Below are positions 16,671-25,356 of a stretch of DNA of 64,000 nt, one piece after another. The position numbers and the translations under genes are program-made. The notes beneath the pieces were generated by a model. That model did no database searches, had not been told where the DNA came from, and saw nothing but the letters and a program-made list of their open reading frames with translations. The stretch is from Clostridium sporogenes. GTDB lineage: Bacteria > Bacillota > Clostridia > Clostridiales > Clostridiaceae. Location: positions 3,534,001 through 3,598,000 of the forward strand of contig NZ_CP011663.1 of NCBI RefSeq assembly GCF_001020205.1, written 5' to 3'. Within the stretch, counting starts at the first letter, position 1; the number at the start of each line of letters is the position of its first letter.

Positions 16671-17030
16671 TTAAGCATTTAATTGTTTTTTAGCTACATC
16701 TACTAATTCAGCAAATGCTTTTGGATCATTTATAGCTATCTCTGAAAGCATTTTTCTGTTTATATCAATTCCTGCATTTTTTATTCCATTCATGAATTTT
16801 GAGTATGAAAGTCCGTTCATTCTTGTAGCAGCATTTATTCTTGCTATCCATAACTTTCTATAATCTCTTTTCTTTAATTTTCTTCCTACATAAGCATTTC
16901 TTAATGCTCTTATAACTGATTCATTTGCTGTTTTAAATAACTTGCTCTTTCCACCATAGTATCCTTTTGCAAGTTTTAATACTTTTTTATGACGTTTACG
17001 AGCATTCATTGCTCTTTTTACTCTTGCCAT
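16671..17030 (-). CDS. rplT: Ribosomal protein L20
   Basis: 119 residues, the full length of bacterial L20, beginning ARVKRAMNARKRHKKVLKLAKGYYG and very basic in its N-terminal extension. L20 binds 23S rRNA early in 50S assembly. In Firmicutes it represses this operon by binding the leader upstream of infC. It lies 30 bases after rpmI, with GGAGG before the ATG. Confidence 0.99.
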   Translation of the reverse strand: MARVKRAMNARKRHKKVLKLAKGYYGGKSKLFKTANESVIRALRNAYVGRKLKKRDYRKLWIARINAATRMNGLSYSKFMNGIKNAGIDINRKMLSEIAINDPKAFAELVDVAKKQLNA

Positions 17031-17060
17031 CCCAAACTACCTCCTTTGTGCTCCTATTTA

Positions 17061-17258
17061 TTATAGGTATGGTAATACCTTCTTCATTACTTTTTCTTGA
17101 CTTTCTGAAACGTATCCAGCTTTTCTTAAATTTCTTTTAGTCTTTCTGCTTTTCTTTGTTAATATATGACTTTTAAAAGCTTTAGCTCTCTTTAACTTAC
17201 CTGTTCCAGTTACTTTAAATCTCTTTGCTGCAGCCCTTTTTGTTTTCATTTTTGGCAT
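17061..17258 (-). CDS. rpmI: Ribosomal protein L35
   Basis: 65 residues, start [20 protein letters not shown], the exact signature of L35, and highly basic. It is a structural protein of the 50S subunit and the middle gene of the infC-rpmI-rplT operon. A purine-rich GAGGGGAGG ribosome site precedes the ATG. Confidence 0.99.
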
Positions 17259-17279
17259 TGTGATTTCCTCCCCTCGTTA

Positions 17280-17792
17280 TTACGCTTTTCTTGGCGCTAA
17301 TATCATTATCATATTTCTTCCTTCTAGTTTAGGTGCTCTTTCCATAACACCAAGTTCTTCTACTTTTTCATAAAAGGATTTTAATATTTTATTTCCTTTA
17401 AAGGAATAATCAGCTTCTCTACCTCTGAATCTAACAGTTACTTTAACTTTATTTCCTGCATTTAAAAATTTTCTAGCATTGTTAGCTTTAATTTCTATGT
17501 CATGTGCTTCTATAGTTGGACTTAGTCTAACTTCTTTTATGTTTATAACCTTTTGATTCTTTTTAGCTTCTTTGTCTTTTTTAGTTTGTTCATATACGAA
17601 TTTACCATAATTCATTATTTTACAAACTGGTGGCTTTGCAGTTGGAGCTATAAGTACTAAGTCTAGTTCCTTTTCATCTGCAAGCTTTTGCGCCTCACTT
17701 GAAGACACTACTCCTAATTGTTCTCCCTCGCTACCTACAAGTCTTACTTCTTTTTCACGGATTTGTTCATTCATAAGATAGTTTTTGTTAAT
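17280..17792 (-). CDS. infC: Translation initiation factor IF-3, AUU start
   Basis: The start chosen is ATT at 17790-17792, eight bases after GGAGG (17801-17805). It gives a 170-residue protein (INKNYLMNEQIREKEVRL...) of normal length. The only upstream candidate is a TTG at 17834, before the ribosome site, which would add 14 residues. An ATT one codon earlier (17793) has 5-nt spacing and cannot be excluded. The N-terminal IF3 domain (about 1-75) and C-terminal domain (about 85-170, KEVRLSPTIEAHDIEIKANNARKFL) are intact. IF-3 discriminates against non-AUG starts, so an AUU start allows self-regulation, as known in E. coli and other bacteria. Confidence 0.95.
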   Translation of the reverse strand: MNKNYLMNEQIREKEVRLVGSEGEQLGVVSSSEAQKLADEKELDLVLIAPTAKPPVCKIMNYGKFVYEQTKKDKEAKKNQKVINIKEVRLSPTIEAHDIEIKANNARKFLNAGNKVKVTVRFRGREADYSFKGNKILKSFYEKVEELGVMERAPKLEGRNMIMILAPRKA

Positions 17793-17842
17793 AATCTTCA
17801 CCTCCAAAAATATTAGACCGAAAACACTTAACAATTTTCATG

Positions 17843-18001
17843 TATAATAAATAAAAGACGGCATAAGCCGTCTTTATAAACAATAATACAAATTAAATTT
17901 ATATACTCTAACCTTACTAGCCATGCTGTAAGGTGAGAAACGGCCTGTTTCTACTTACATAAAATATTATTAAGTTATAGTTAACCTAAAGTTAACTAAC
18001 A
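17843..18001 (-). promoter_or_regulatory. L20-type autoregulatory leader of infC-rpmI-rplT
   Basis: The leader holds a hairpin GAAAC/GTTTC (17937-17951), then ACCTTAC/GTAAGGT (17911-17934). It ends in a strong attenuator AAAGACGGC/GCCGTCTTT (17855-17876) with a T-rich tail, 60 bases before infC. This arrangement fits the Firmicute leader where L20 stabilises the terminator. I did not resolve the rRNA-mimicking pseudoknot. Confidence 0.75.
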
Positions 18002-18007
18002 AATAAG

Positions 18008-18036
18008 ATTATACTATGGATGTATTAACAAGTCAA
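18008..18036 (-). promoter_or_regulatory. SigA promoter of infC-rpmI-rplT
   Basis: TTGACT (18031-18036), a 17-nt spacer and TATAAT (18008-18013) on the - strand. Confidence 0.85.
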
Positions 18037-18087
18037 TATTTTTTTATAAAAATTTAAATTCCTTTATTATTGTAGATTAATTTATTT

Positions 18088-19995
18088 TTAGTTAACTTTG
18101 TCCTTAATTTCATTCTTTATTTTTTCTATAAATTCTTCTAAAGATATAGCCCCTAGATCTCCATCTTTTCTACTTCTTACAGCAACTTTTCCTGCTTCCA
18201 CTTCTTTATCTCCAAGTATTAGCATATATGCAACTTTTTGAAGTTGAGCTTCTCTTATCTTGTACCCTATTTTTTCATTTCTTGTATCAATTTCTACCCT
18301 TATATTATTTTCTTTAAGAGTTTCTTCAACTTTCTTTAAATAATCATATTGAGCATCAGTTATATTCATTAATTTAACTTGTACTGGAGCTAGCCATGTT
18401 GGGAATGCACCTGCATATTGTTCTATTAATATACCTATAAATCTTTCAACACTTCCATATATAGTTCTATGAACCATAACAGGTCTATGTTTTTCACCAT
18501 CTGCACCTATATAAGATAAATCAAATCTTTCTGGCATTTGGAAATCAAGTTGAATAGTTCCACATTGCCATGTTCTGCCTATACAATCTTTTAGATGGAA
18601 ATCTATCTTTGGACCATAAAAAGCACCGTCACCTTCATTTACTCTATATTCTTTTCCTATAAAATCCAAAGCTTCTTTTAAACCATTAGTTGCTATTTCC
18701 CAATCTTCATCGCTTCCCATAGAATCTTCTGGTCTTGTTGAAAGTTCTACAAAATATTCAAATCCAAATAGTTTATAGAATTTATCTATCAATTTAATTA
18801 TTCCTACTACTTCTTCTTTTATTTGTTCTTTTGTCATATATAAATGAGCATCATCTTGAGTAAAACATCTTACTCTCATAAGTCCATGTAGTGCTCCTGA
18901 TAGTTCATGTCTATGGACTATTCCTAATTCTGAAAGCCTTAATGGAAGATCTCTATAGGAATGCATAGAATTTTTATAAACTAGTATTCCACCTGGACAA
19001 TTCATAGGTTTTATTGCATAATCACCATCATCTATATTAGTAAAATACATATTTTCTTTATAGTGATCCCAGTGACCTGATTGATGCCATAAGGCTTCAT
19101 TTAATATTAATGGTGTTCTTATTTCTTGATATCCTGCCTTTGTATGCTCTTCTCTCCAAAAGCTTTCAAGAATGTTTCTTACAATCATTCCCTTTGGATG
19201 AAAGAATGGGAACCCTGGTCCTTCCTCATGTATGCTAAATAAATCTAATTCTTTACCTAATTTTCTGTGATCTCTTTTTTTAGCTTCTTCAATCATATTT
19301 AAATATTCATCTAACTCACTTTTTTTAGTAAAAGCTGTACCATATATCCTTTGAAGCATTTTATTATTTTCATCGCCTCTCCAATAAGCTCCAGCTAAAG
19401 ATAACAATTTTACTGATTTAACCTTCCCTGTAGATGGTACATGAGGCCCTGCACATAAATCTGTAAAATCTCCTTGTTTATAGAAAGATATAACTTCTCC
19501 TTCTGGTAGATCTTCTATAAGTTCAACTTTGTAGTCCTCATTTTTTTCTTTCATAAGATTTATTGCTTCTCCTCTTGGTAATTCAAATCTTTCTAATTTA
19601 TGATTTTCCTTTATTATTTTTTTAATTTCTGCTTCTATTTTTTCTAACATTTCTGGTGTAAAAGTAAAATCTGCTTCAAAATCATAATAAAAACCAGTAT
19701 CTATAGCAGGTCCTATAGCTAATTTTACTTCTGGGTATAATCTTTTAACCGCTTGAGCTAATATATGTGCGCCAGTATGTCTTAAAGCCCATTTACCCAT
19801 TTCATCTTGAAATGTTAAAATTTCTAAACTACTATCTTTGTGTAACTCAGTCATTAAATCCACTGTTTCTCCATCTATTTTAGCTGCTAAAGCTTTTTTA
19901 TAAAGAGCTGGACTAATTTTCATAGCAATATCAGATATTTTTATTCCTTCTTCAAATTCCATTATTTTACCATCTTTTAATGTGATTTTTATCAT
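18088..19995 (-). CDS. thrS: Threonyl-tRNA synthetase
   Basis: The start is ATG 19995, eight bases after GGAGG; 635 residues. An upstream in-frame Met at 20082 lies inside the T-box terminator and is rejected. Domains in order: TGS (1-60), editing/SAD domain (about 65-225, with HTGAHILAQAV and the CAGPHVPSTG motif), catalytic class II core (about 240-535, KPMNCPGG and HRHELSGALHG with zinc-binding Cys and His), and anticodon-binding domain (about 540-635). It charges tRNA-Thr and edits Ser-tRNA-Thr. It is controlled by a Thr T-box directly upstream. Confidence 0.98.
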   Translation of the reverse strand: MIKITLKDGKIMEFEEGIKISDIAMKISPALYKKALAAKIDGETVDLMTELHKDSSLEILTFQDEMGKWALRHTGAHILAQAVKRLYPEVKLAIGPAIDTGFYYDFEADFTFTPEMLEKIEAEIKKIIKENHKLERFELPRGEAINLMKEKNEDYKVELIEDLPEGEVISFYKQGDFTDLCAGPHVPSTGKVKSVKLLSLAGAYWRGDENNKMLQRIYGTAFTKKSELDEYLNMIEEAKKRDHRKLGKELDLFSIHEEGPGFPFFHPKGMIVRNILESFWREEHTKAGYQEIRTPLILNEALWHQSGHWDHYKENMYFTNIDDGDYAIKPMNCPGGILVYKNSMHSYRDLPLRLSELGIVHRHELSGALHGLMRVRCFTQDDAHLYMTKEQIKEEVVGIIKLIDKFYKLFGFEYFVELSTRPEDSMGSDEDWEIATNGLKEALDFIGKEYRVNEGDGAFYGPKIDFHLKDCIGRTWQCGTIQLDFQMPERFDLSYIGADGEKHRPVMVHRTIYGSVERFIGILIEQYAGAFPTWLAPVQVKLMNITDAQYDYLKKVEETLKENNIRVEIDTRNEKIGYKIREAQLQKVAYMLILGDKEVEAGKVAVRSRKDGDLGAISLEEFIEKIKNEIKDKVN

Positions 19996-20029
19996 AAAAT
20001 TGTCCTCCTTCAAATAAAAATTTACAAAT

Positions 20030-20281
20030 AAAAAAACCCATCCCAACACATGGGACGAGTGTATTTTCGTGGTTCCACCCAATTTAATAGCAGTGCACTA
20101 CTATTATCTCTTTATCCTTTAACGCAGGAAACGGTTATACTTACTCAATTCAGTATACAACTCTAAGGTGGTTTTCAATAGAACTTATTCGGAAAATCTT
20201 TCAGCCTATGGATTTTCTTCTCTTTGAATAGTAATCTACTTACTCTTCCTTTTCATAGTTTATAAATCTATTTTTAATTTA
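20030..20281 (-). promoter_or_regulatory. T-box riboswitch (Thr, specifier ACC) of thrS
   Basis: The T-box core GGGTGGAACCA lies on the - strand at 20070-20080. A 9-bp terminator (20051-20059 with 20037-20045) and T7 follow. The specifier ACC at 20170-20172 is followed by ACCTTAGAG, aligning with the pheS and valS leaders. Uncharged tRNA-Thr should induce read-through. Confidence 0.95.
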
Positions 20282-20286
20282 GGTAT

Positions 20287-20315
20287 ATTATATTAGCTAT
20301 AGAGATAAATGTCAA
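20287..20315 (-). promoter_or_regulatory. SigA promoter of thrS
   Basis: TTGACA (20310-20315), a 17-nt spacer and TATAAT (20287-20292): a full consensus on the - strand. Confidence 0.9.
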
Positions 20316-20342
20316 CACCATAATACTCTTTTGTAGAATTTA

Positions 20343-21242
20343 TTAAAGTTTATTGTAAGTATGCTTTAGTTTGATAGGCTTATCATGATTATAAATATTA
20401 ACCCTTTCTTCAAAAACATTTTTTATAGTATTAATTAATTCCTTATTTGTACAATTTTCAATATTATATATGTTAATTTCTTTAGGTACATTAGTTATAA
20501 GCCAACTTATAAGCATATCATCTACAGATATATTTTCTACATATTTAACATCGGAAATTTCTATATAAACTTCCTCTGTTAAATCATTTCCCTCAGAATC
20601 TTTTAATGTATATTTCCCAGTAGAATCTATTAATATATTTAGTTTGTCTAATTTACTTTCCTCTATCTCTACAAAATATTTTAATAATTTTATAAATTCA
20701 TTATATTCCTTATCTACCATATACTTCTCTACTATTTTTTCTACTATACCTTTTATATCTATAAATAATTCCCTGCATCTAAAAGTTAAAAAACCATCTA
20801 TATTTATTTCATTATTTTCATCAATGCACTTCTTTATTTTTTTTATTATTTCATTTTTTTTATTTAAACAATAAATAGAATCTTCTATATATCTTTTATC
20901 CTTATCTGTCAAAACATCTGAAATTTTTTCTAATAATTCTTCTGTTTCTTCCCTCTTTAAAAAGAAATATGCATCTGTTATAAATTTATTAAGTTCTACT
21001 TTGATAAATCTATCCATAGTTATATCATACAATATATCAACTAGGTAATCATTAATAGAGTTTATAACTTTTTTATCCAAAAATTTTTCTTCACAGTATA
21101 TTTTTATGAAGTGAGTTTTATTTTCTATATTTTCTGACAATCCTATTACCACATCTCTTGACTGAAAATATTCCTTTAATTTTACTAACTTATCAATCAA
21201 ATCTTCTCTTTCATTATTATAGACCATTGTAAATAACAACAT
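20343..21242 (-). CDS. ytxC: YtxC-like putative sporulation protein
   Basis: 299 residues with no signal peptide or membrane segment. Features of the YtxC family seen here are an N-terminal alpha/beta part and a helical middle (YFFLKREETEELLEKISDVL, near 90-110). FLTFRCRELF near residue 150 is another. In Bacillus the gene also lies next to thrS and has been linked to sporulation, but its molecular role is unknown. The ribosome site AAGGAG is seven bases before the ATG. It ends 28 bases before the thrS promoter and is transcribed separately. Confidence 0.75.
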   Translation of the reverse strand: MLLFTMVYNNEREDLIDKLVKLKEYFQSRDVVIGLSENIENKTHFIKIYCEEKFLDKKVINSINDYLVDILYDITMDRFIKVELNKFITDAYFFLKREETEELLEKISDVLTDKDKRYIEDSIYCLNKKNEIIKKIKKCIDENNEINIDGFLTFRCRELFIDIKGIVEKIVEKYMVDKEYNEFIKLLKYFVEIEESKLDKLNILIDSTGKYTLKDSEGNDLTEEVYIEISDVKYVENISVDDMLISWLITNVPKEINIYNIENCTNKELINTIKNVFEERVNIYNHDKPIKLKHTYNKL

Positions 21243-21396
21243 AATCTCACTCCTTTCCTTAAAAATAGTATGTGTTTAAAATAAATTCATATACTAAACA
21301 ATTATAAAAAAATATCGACATATTACTTAATATGTTGAAAATTTTTTCAAATAAAATTAATATAATATTTAGCATATATTTTAAGGAGAATTATTT

Positions 21397-22104
21397 ATGA
21401 AAATAGCTTTAGTGGATAACAGAATTTCTAATGAAGAAAAAAACAATTTAGAAAAAAGGAATATAAAAGTGATACTGTGCCCTTCTACCTCACTTTTATA
21501 TCCAGCTGTATGTGGTCATCCTGACATGTTATTACACATAATAGATAATAAAAATATTATTTTACATAAAAATATAGACAAAAAATTTGTAGAATCATTA
21601 AAAAATTTAGAGATTAATATTATATTATCTAATAACTCTTTAAGAGATAAGTATCCTAAAGATATAATACTAAATGCACTAAATATTGGAAATATATTTA
21701 TGCATAAATTAAATTATACAGATCCTAATCTAATTTCTTTAGTAAACCATAAAAAATTATTAAATATTAACCAAGGATACGCTAAATGCTCTACTGCTAT
21801 AGTTTCAGAAAATGCAGTTATGACCAGCGATATGAAAATAGGAAAAATACTTAAAGAAAATAATATAGATGTACTATTATTACCACCAGGAGATATAATT
21901 TTACCCAGTTTAGATTATGGATTTATTGGGGGTACCTGTGGACTTTTAGATAATAATACGCTTGCTTTTTATGGAGACTTAGATATGTATAAATACGGTA
22001 ATGAAGTTTTAAGTTTTTTAAGAAAACATAATGTAGAACCTATATTTTTAAGTAAGAGTAAATTAATAGATAGAGGTAGCATTTTTTGTATAGATATTAA
22101 TTAA
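21397..22104 (+). CDS. DUF6873-like GME-fold protein
   Basis: 235 residues, cytosolic. The sequence has the layout of a small family related in fold to guanidino-group-modifying enzymes (arginine deiminase type). It shows KIALVDNRIS at the start, then CPSTSLLYPAVCGHPDMLLH, GYAKCSTAIV near 125 and GFIGGTCGLLDN near 175. Conserved His, Cys and Asp residues could form a catalytic set, but no activity is known to me. AAGGAG is eight bases before the ATG. It stands alone between divergent ytxC and a convergent ABC operon. Confidence 0.65.
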   Translation: MKIALVDNRISNEEKNNLEKRNIKVILCPSTSLLYPAVCGHPDMLLHIIDNKNIILHKNIDKKFVESLKNLEINIILSNNSLRDKYPKDIILNALNIGNIFMHKLNYTDPNLISLVNHKKLLNINQGYAKCSTAIVSENAVMTSDMKIGKILKENNIDVLLLPPGDIILPSLDYGFIGGTCGLLDNNTLAFYGDLDMYKYGNEVLSFLRKHNVEPIFLSKSKLIDRGSIFCIDIN

Positions 22105-22225
22105 GTCTAATATTAAATAAAATTTATTTTTTAACTTTTATGAAGTTGAATATATAAAACTTATTTAAACTATATAGAAATATTTATACTGAATGAATAT
22201 TTAATGTTAATATAGCAATAGTAAA

Positions 22226-22276
22226 AAACACACTTTATAAACATATAAATAATACTACTGTTTATAAAGTGTGTTT
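22226..22276 (-). terminator. Terminator, 17-bp perfect stem
   Basis: AAACACACTTTATAAAC (22226-22242) pairs perfectly with 22260-22276. On the - strand it continues into a T6 run, ending the ABC exporter operon. Confidence 0.85.
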
Positions 22277-22288
22277 ATTCTATCAGTG

Positions 22289-22307
22289 TTAAAATTAAAT
22301 CTATTTT
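22289..22307. repeat. 19-bp motif shared with the 53.7 kb inverted-repeat element
   Basis: TTAAAATTAAATCTATTTT is identical to 53794-53812 and inverted relative to 53712-53730. All copies are near gene ends. This copy may be the scar or single end of a small repeat element. Confidence 0.5.
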
Positions 22308-22324
22308 AAAGTGTCCTATCTTAT

Positions 22325-23896
22325 TTACTTCATCTCTATTTTTTCAAATATACCTTTAGATAATAATATTCCTATAAAACTGATAAAAGAATTATATAAA
22401 ATCATAGCAAAATACATAGAAAATGTTCCAAATAATCCTTCATATCTAAAGGAAAGTACTATAGATATTATTATTCCTGGTGATACTACTATTATTAATA
22501 AAATAAACTTTAATGTAGCTTCTACAACTTTACTAATGTTACCCCCAAAAAATCTTCTTAAAACTAAATCCACGTATACAAATATTGCTCCAAAACTTAC
22601 ATAGGTTAATGTAGCTAACAATATAACCATAGCATTAGTTTTAAATATAACACCACAAATTAAAAATAATACAAAACCATCCACAAAATTTTTAATATGG
22701 TTAGTGAGGGTAGCATAAAAAACTTTAATTCCTGAACTTTCTGGGATTAAGTATATATAAGGTTTAGATAGCTCTTCAGCCCATTTACCTTGAAATGTAA
22801 ATATTAATAACATATATATTGCAAAATACATTACTGTATTTATATTTCCATTTTTATTATTCATAAAAAATCCGAAAACTAAGGAGCTTAGTCCCATTAT
22901 TAAGGTCACCTTATCCACAAAGAAAAATCCACTTCTTTTATATTCTAATACTTGCCTTTCAAATATGCTTTTTGCTCCCTTTGATTTTAATATTCCAATA
23001 ACATTTTTTCTCTTTATAGGTTTATTTAAATCCACATTTCCTTTACCTTTTTTTGCTCTTTCTAATTTTCTTTCATTAACCTCTGTAACCGACATAGCAT
23101 CTTCATAATAATCTGTTTTTAAAATATAAACTATATATATTATGAGAGCTATGAATAAAAGGACTCCTAATAGATTTATAAAAAATATTTTATTTATACC
23201 TTCTATAGCAGCATTAAATATATTTATATTCCATCCTATAAAAGGTATTCTAGAAAATATATCTAACCCTAAAAAAGTTGTAAAAGCTAATTTTATAGAT
23301 TTAATTTTAAATAACATCCATAAAAAACCCGCTCCAAATAATCCTAATAATAAGTTAAGAATATTTTTTATAATATTTCTATATTTTTCTTCCTTAGCGG
23401 CTATAGAATATATCAATACAGCTATAGTTGAATAAGAAAACATTAACATAAATATACCTACTACCACAGGTATAGCACCATTCTGTTTTATAGGAAATAA
23501 ATTATAAAGATTAGGTATTTGAAATAAAAGTAATACTATCATCATTATACTTTTATATAATTCTTTTAAGAATCCATAAAGCAATACTCTTTGAGATGGT
23601 ATAGGAGCTGTAAATAAAAAGTTTACATCACTTAATCTAAAAAAACTTTTTCCCTTTTTAGTACCTGTATTAATAGCACTAAATACTGCATATAAAGTTG
23701 CTATAGTAACTATAGCATTAAAAAACTCTTTGCCATCCTTTATTCTTTTATTGCTACTTGAATCTGGTGATACAACTAAAACAAAAACTAAAAGAGCTAT
23801 AAAAAAAGTATATAATATGGCTTTAGCCGGTTTGTTCTTTAGTTGTTTAAAATAATTTTTTATACTTTTTCTAACTATGTAACTAAGTGATCCCAT
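22325..23896 (-). CDS. ABC exporter membrane subunit (putative ABC_export family)
   Basis: 523 residues with about 10-12 membrane segments. A basic cytoplasmic loop of about 70 residues (NERKLERAKKGKGNVDLNKPIKRKN, residues ~265-320) interrupts them. The N-terminal region is basic (VRKSIKNYFKQLKNKPAK). It lies two bases after the ATPase gene, so the two form one exporter in the cell membrane. The substrate is unknown; related systems export peptides or handle membrane stress. No catalytic residues are expected in such a subunit. Confidence 0.8.
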   Translation of the reverse strand: MGSLSYIVRKSIKNYFKQLKNKPAKAILYTFFIALLVFVLVVSPDSSSNKRIKDGKEFFNAIVTIATLYAVFSAINTGTKKGKSFFRLSDVNFLFTAPIPSQRVLLYGFLKELYKSIMMIVLLLFQIPNLYNLFPIKQNGAIPVVVGIFMLMFSYSTIAVLIYSIAAKEEKYRNIIKNILNLLLGLFGAGFLWMLFKIKSIKLAFTTFLGLDIFSRIPFIGWNINIFNAAIEGINKIFFINLLGVLLFIALIIYIVYILKTDYYEDAMSVTEVNERKLERAKKGKGNVDLNKPIKRKNVIGILKSKGAKSIFERQVLEYKRSGFFFVDKVTLIMGLSSLVFGFFMNNKNGNINTVMYFAIYMLLIFTFQGKWAEELSKPYIYLIPESSGIKVFYATLTNHIKNFVDGFVLFLICGVIFKTNAMVILLATLTYVSFGAIFVYVDLVLRRFFGGNISKVVEATLKFILLIIVVSPGIIISIVLSFRYEGLFGTFSMYFAMILYNSFISFIGILLSKGIFEKIEMK

Positions 23897-23897
23897 C

Positions 23898-24593
23898 TTA
23901 TCCCTCCGTTACTTCAAAAAATATTTCTTCTAAAGATTCATTTTTATCAATTAATTCTTGCTTAGTTCTTGCAAAAACTATATTTCCTTCTTTCATTATT
24001 AATGCTTTATCCCATATTTCTGATATACTGTCTATTATATGAGTACTAATAATCACTGCTGTTCCCTTTTCTTTTAATTCTAAAAAAACCTTTTTTAATT
24101 CCTTTATAGCTTTAGGATCTAATCCTATCATAGGCTCATCAAATAATATAACCTTTGGATTAGTAATTAGTGCTGCACATATACTAACCTTTTGTTGCAT
24201 ACCCTTTGACAATTCTGAACCCAATTTATCTTTTTTGTCCCACAAATCAAATCTTTTTAACATATTCTCTGCCTTATCTTTATAGTCCTTTACCTTATAA
24301 GCATTAGCCATATATTCAACATGTTCATAAACAGTTAATAAATCATATAAAGCGGGTACCTCTGGTACATAGGCGAATTTAGACTTAGCTTCTAAACTTT
24401 TATTGCTTTTACCACAAATACTTATTTCCCCTTGAAATTTTAAAAGTCCTGCAATAGCTTTTATACTTGTACTTTTCCCCGCTCCATTTGGTCCTAAAAG
24501 CACTGCTATTTCCCCTTCGTTGACATCAAAAGAAACATTGTTTACTGCTTTAAATTTATTGTAATTTTTACACAATCCTTTTACAACAAGCAT
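23898..24593 (-). CDS. ABC transporter ATPase subunit
   Basis: 231 residues. Walker A GPNGAGKST (about 34-42), signature LSKGMQQKVSI (about 128), Walker B KVILFDEP followed by MIGLDP, and the switch His in ISTHI are all intact. It is of the CcmA/DrrA type that pairs with integral exporter subunits. It energises the membrane protein encoded immediately downstream. Confidence 0.93.
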   Translation of the reverse strand: MLVVKGLCKNYNKFKAVNNVSFDVNEGEIAVLLGPNGAGKSTSIKAIAGLLKFQGEISICGKSNKSLEAKSKFAYVPEVPALYDLLTVYEHVEYMANAYKVKDYKDKAENMLKRFDLWDKKDKLGSELSKGMQQKVSICAALITNPKVILFDEPMIGLDPKAIKELKKVFLELKEKGTAVIISTHIIDSISEIWDKALIMKEGNIVFARTKQELIDKNESLEEIFFEVTEG

Positions 24594-24674
24594 TATTTAT
24601 CCCCCTTAAAATAAATTTTAAATAAAAAATATTAATATACATCGACAGCATAAGGTTTAAAATCTATATTTCAA

Positions 24675-24704
24675 AATATATTATAAAATAATCTAGACTG
24701 TCAA
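24675..24704 (-). promoter_or_regulatory. Putative SigA promoter of the ABC exporter operon
   Basis: TTGACA (24699-24704), an 18-nt spacer and TATATT (24675-24680) on the - strand, 80 bases before the ATPase start. The remaining gap up to 24856 is AT-rich with no gene seen. Confidence 0.6.
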
Positions 24705-24856
24705 GTAATATAACTAAAACAGTGACTAAAGTAATTTTGTTTTTATTCTTAACCATACTACATTTACATTAACTCATACTATATATTAATTTATACATTT
24801 AATACCGTTACCCTCAACTAAAAATTTTCCTTCTTTTTTATACTTATTATGAGCAT

Positions 24857-24891
24857 AAAAAAGAGAGATAATATTAAAATATTATCTCTCT
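24857..24891 (-). terminator. Terminator of the tRNA operon
   Basis: A 14-bp perfect stem AGAGAGATAATATT/AATATTATCTCTCT (24862-24875 with 24878-24891) with a minimal loop, then T6 on the - strand. Confidence 0.92.
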
Positions 24892-24892
24892 T

Positions 24893-24966
24893 TGGAGGCG
24901 CCACCCAGATTTGAACTGGGGATAAAGGCTTTGCAGGCCTCTGCCTTACCACTTGGCTATAGCGCC
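24893..24966 (-). tRNA. tRNA-Cys (GCA)
   Basis: A full cloverleaf on the - strand with acceptor GGCGCTA/TGGCGCC, anticodon loop CTGCAAA (GCA), T-loop TTCAAAT and an encoded CCA end. It is the last tRNA of a five-gene operon. Confidence 0.97.
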
Positions 24967-24976
24967 AAAAAAATTA

Positions 24977-25051
24977 TGGAGCGGAAGACGAGATTCGAAC
25001 TCGCGACGTTCACCTTGGCAAGGTGACGCTCTACCACTGAGCCACTCCCGC
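24977..25051 (-). tRNA. tRNA-Gly (GCC)
   Basis: The acceptor starts GCGGGAG, the anticodon loop is TTGCCAA (GCC), the T-arm contains GAGTTCGAATCTC, and CCA is encoded. Confidence 0.97.
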
Positions 25052-25055
25052 AATC

Positions 25056-25131
<76 letters not shown>

Positions 25132-25134
25132 ATA

Positions 25135-25211
25135 TGGCGACCCAGAAGGGGCTCGAACCCTCGACCTCCGGCGTGACAGGCCGGCACTCTAACCAACTGA
25201 GCCACTGGGCC
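25135..25211 (-). tRNA. tRNA-Asp (GTC)
   Basis: Acceptor GGCCCAG/CTGGGTC, anticodon loop CTGTCAC (GTC), T-loop TTCGAGC, CCA encoded. It is three bases from the Phe tRNA. Confidence 0.97.
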
Positions 25212-25216
25212 GTATT

Positions 25217-25292
25217 TGGTGGGCACAACAGGGCTCGAACCTGTGACCCCCTGCTTGTAAGGCAGATGCTCTCCCAGCTGAGCTATGCGCCC
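25217..25292 (-). tRNA. tRNA-Val (TAC)
   Basis: Acceptor GGGCGCA/TGTGCCC, anticodon loop CTTACAA (TAC), T-loop TTCGAGC, CCA encoded. It is the first gene of the operon and close to its promoter. Confidence 0.97.
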
Positions 25293-25310
25293 TCACCAAT
25301 TACAATAATC

Positions 25311-25339
25311 ATTATATTATAATTGGGCACTAATGTCAA
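25311..25339 (-). promoter_or_regulatory. SigA promoter of the tRNA operon
   Basis: TTGACA (25334-25339), a 17-nt spacer and TATAAT (25311-25316): a perfect consensus 19 bases before tRNA-Val. Confidence 0.92.
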
Positions 25340-25356
25340 CTAATAATTAATCAATA

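Noticed and set aside
20644..20874. Hydrophobic short frames opposite ytxC, zapA, folC and others
   Set aside because: Typical antisense shadows of Lys/Glu/Asn-rich proteins in AT-rich DNA; no ribosome sites.
25134..25322. 62-codon frame across the tRNA-Asp and tRNA-Val genes
   Set aside because: It reads straight through two tRNA genes on the opposite strand, a well-known kind of spurious protein.
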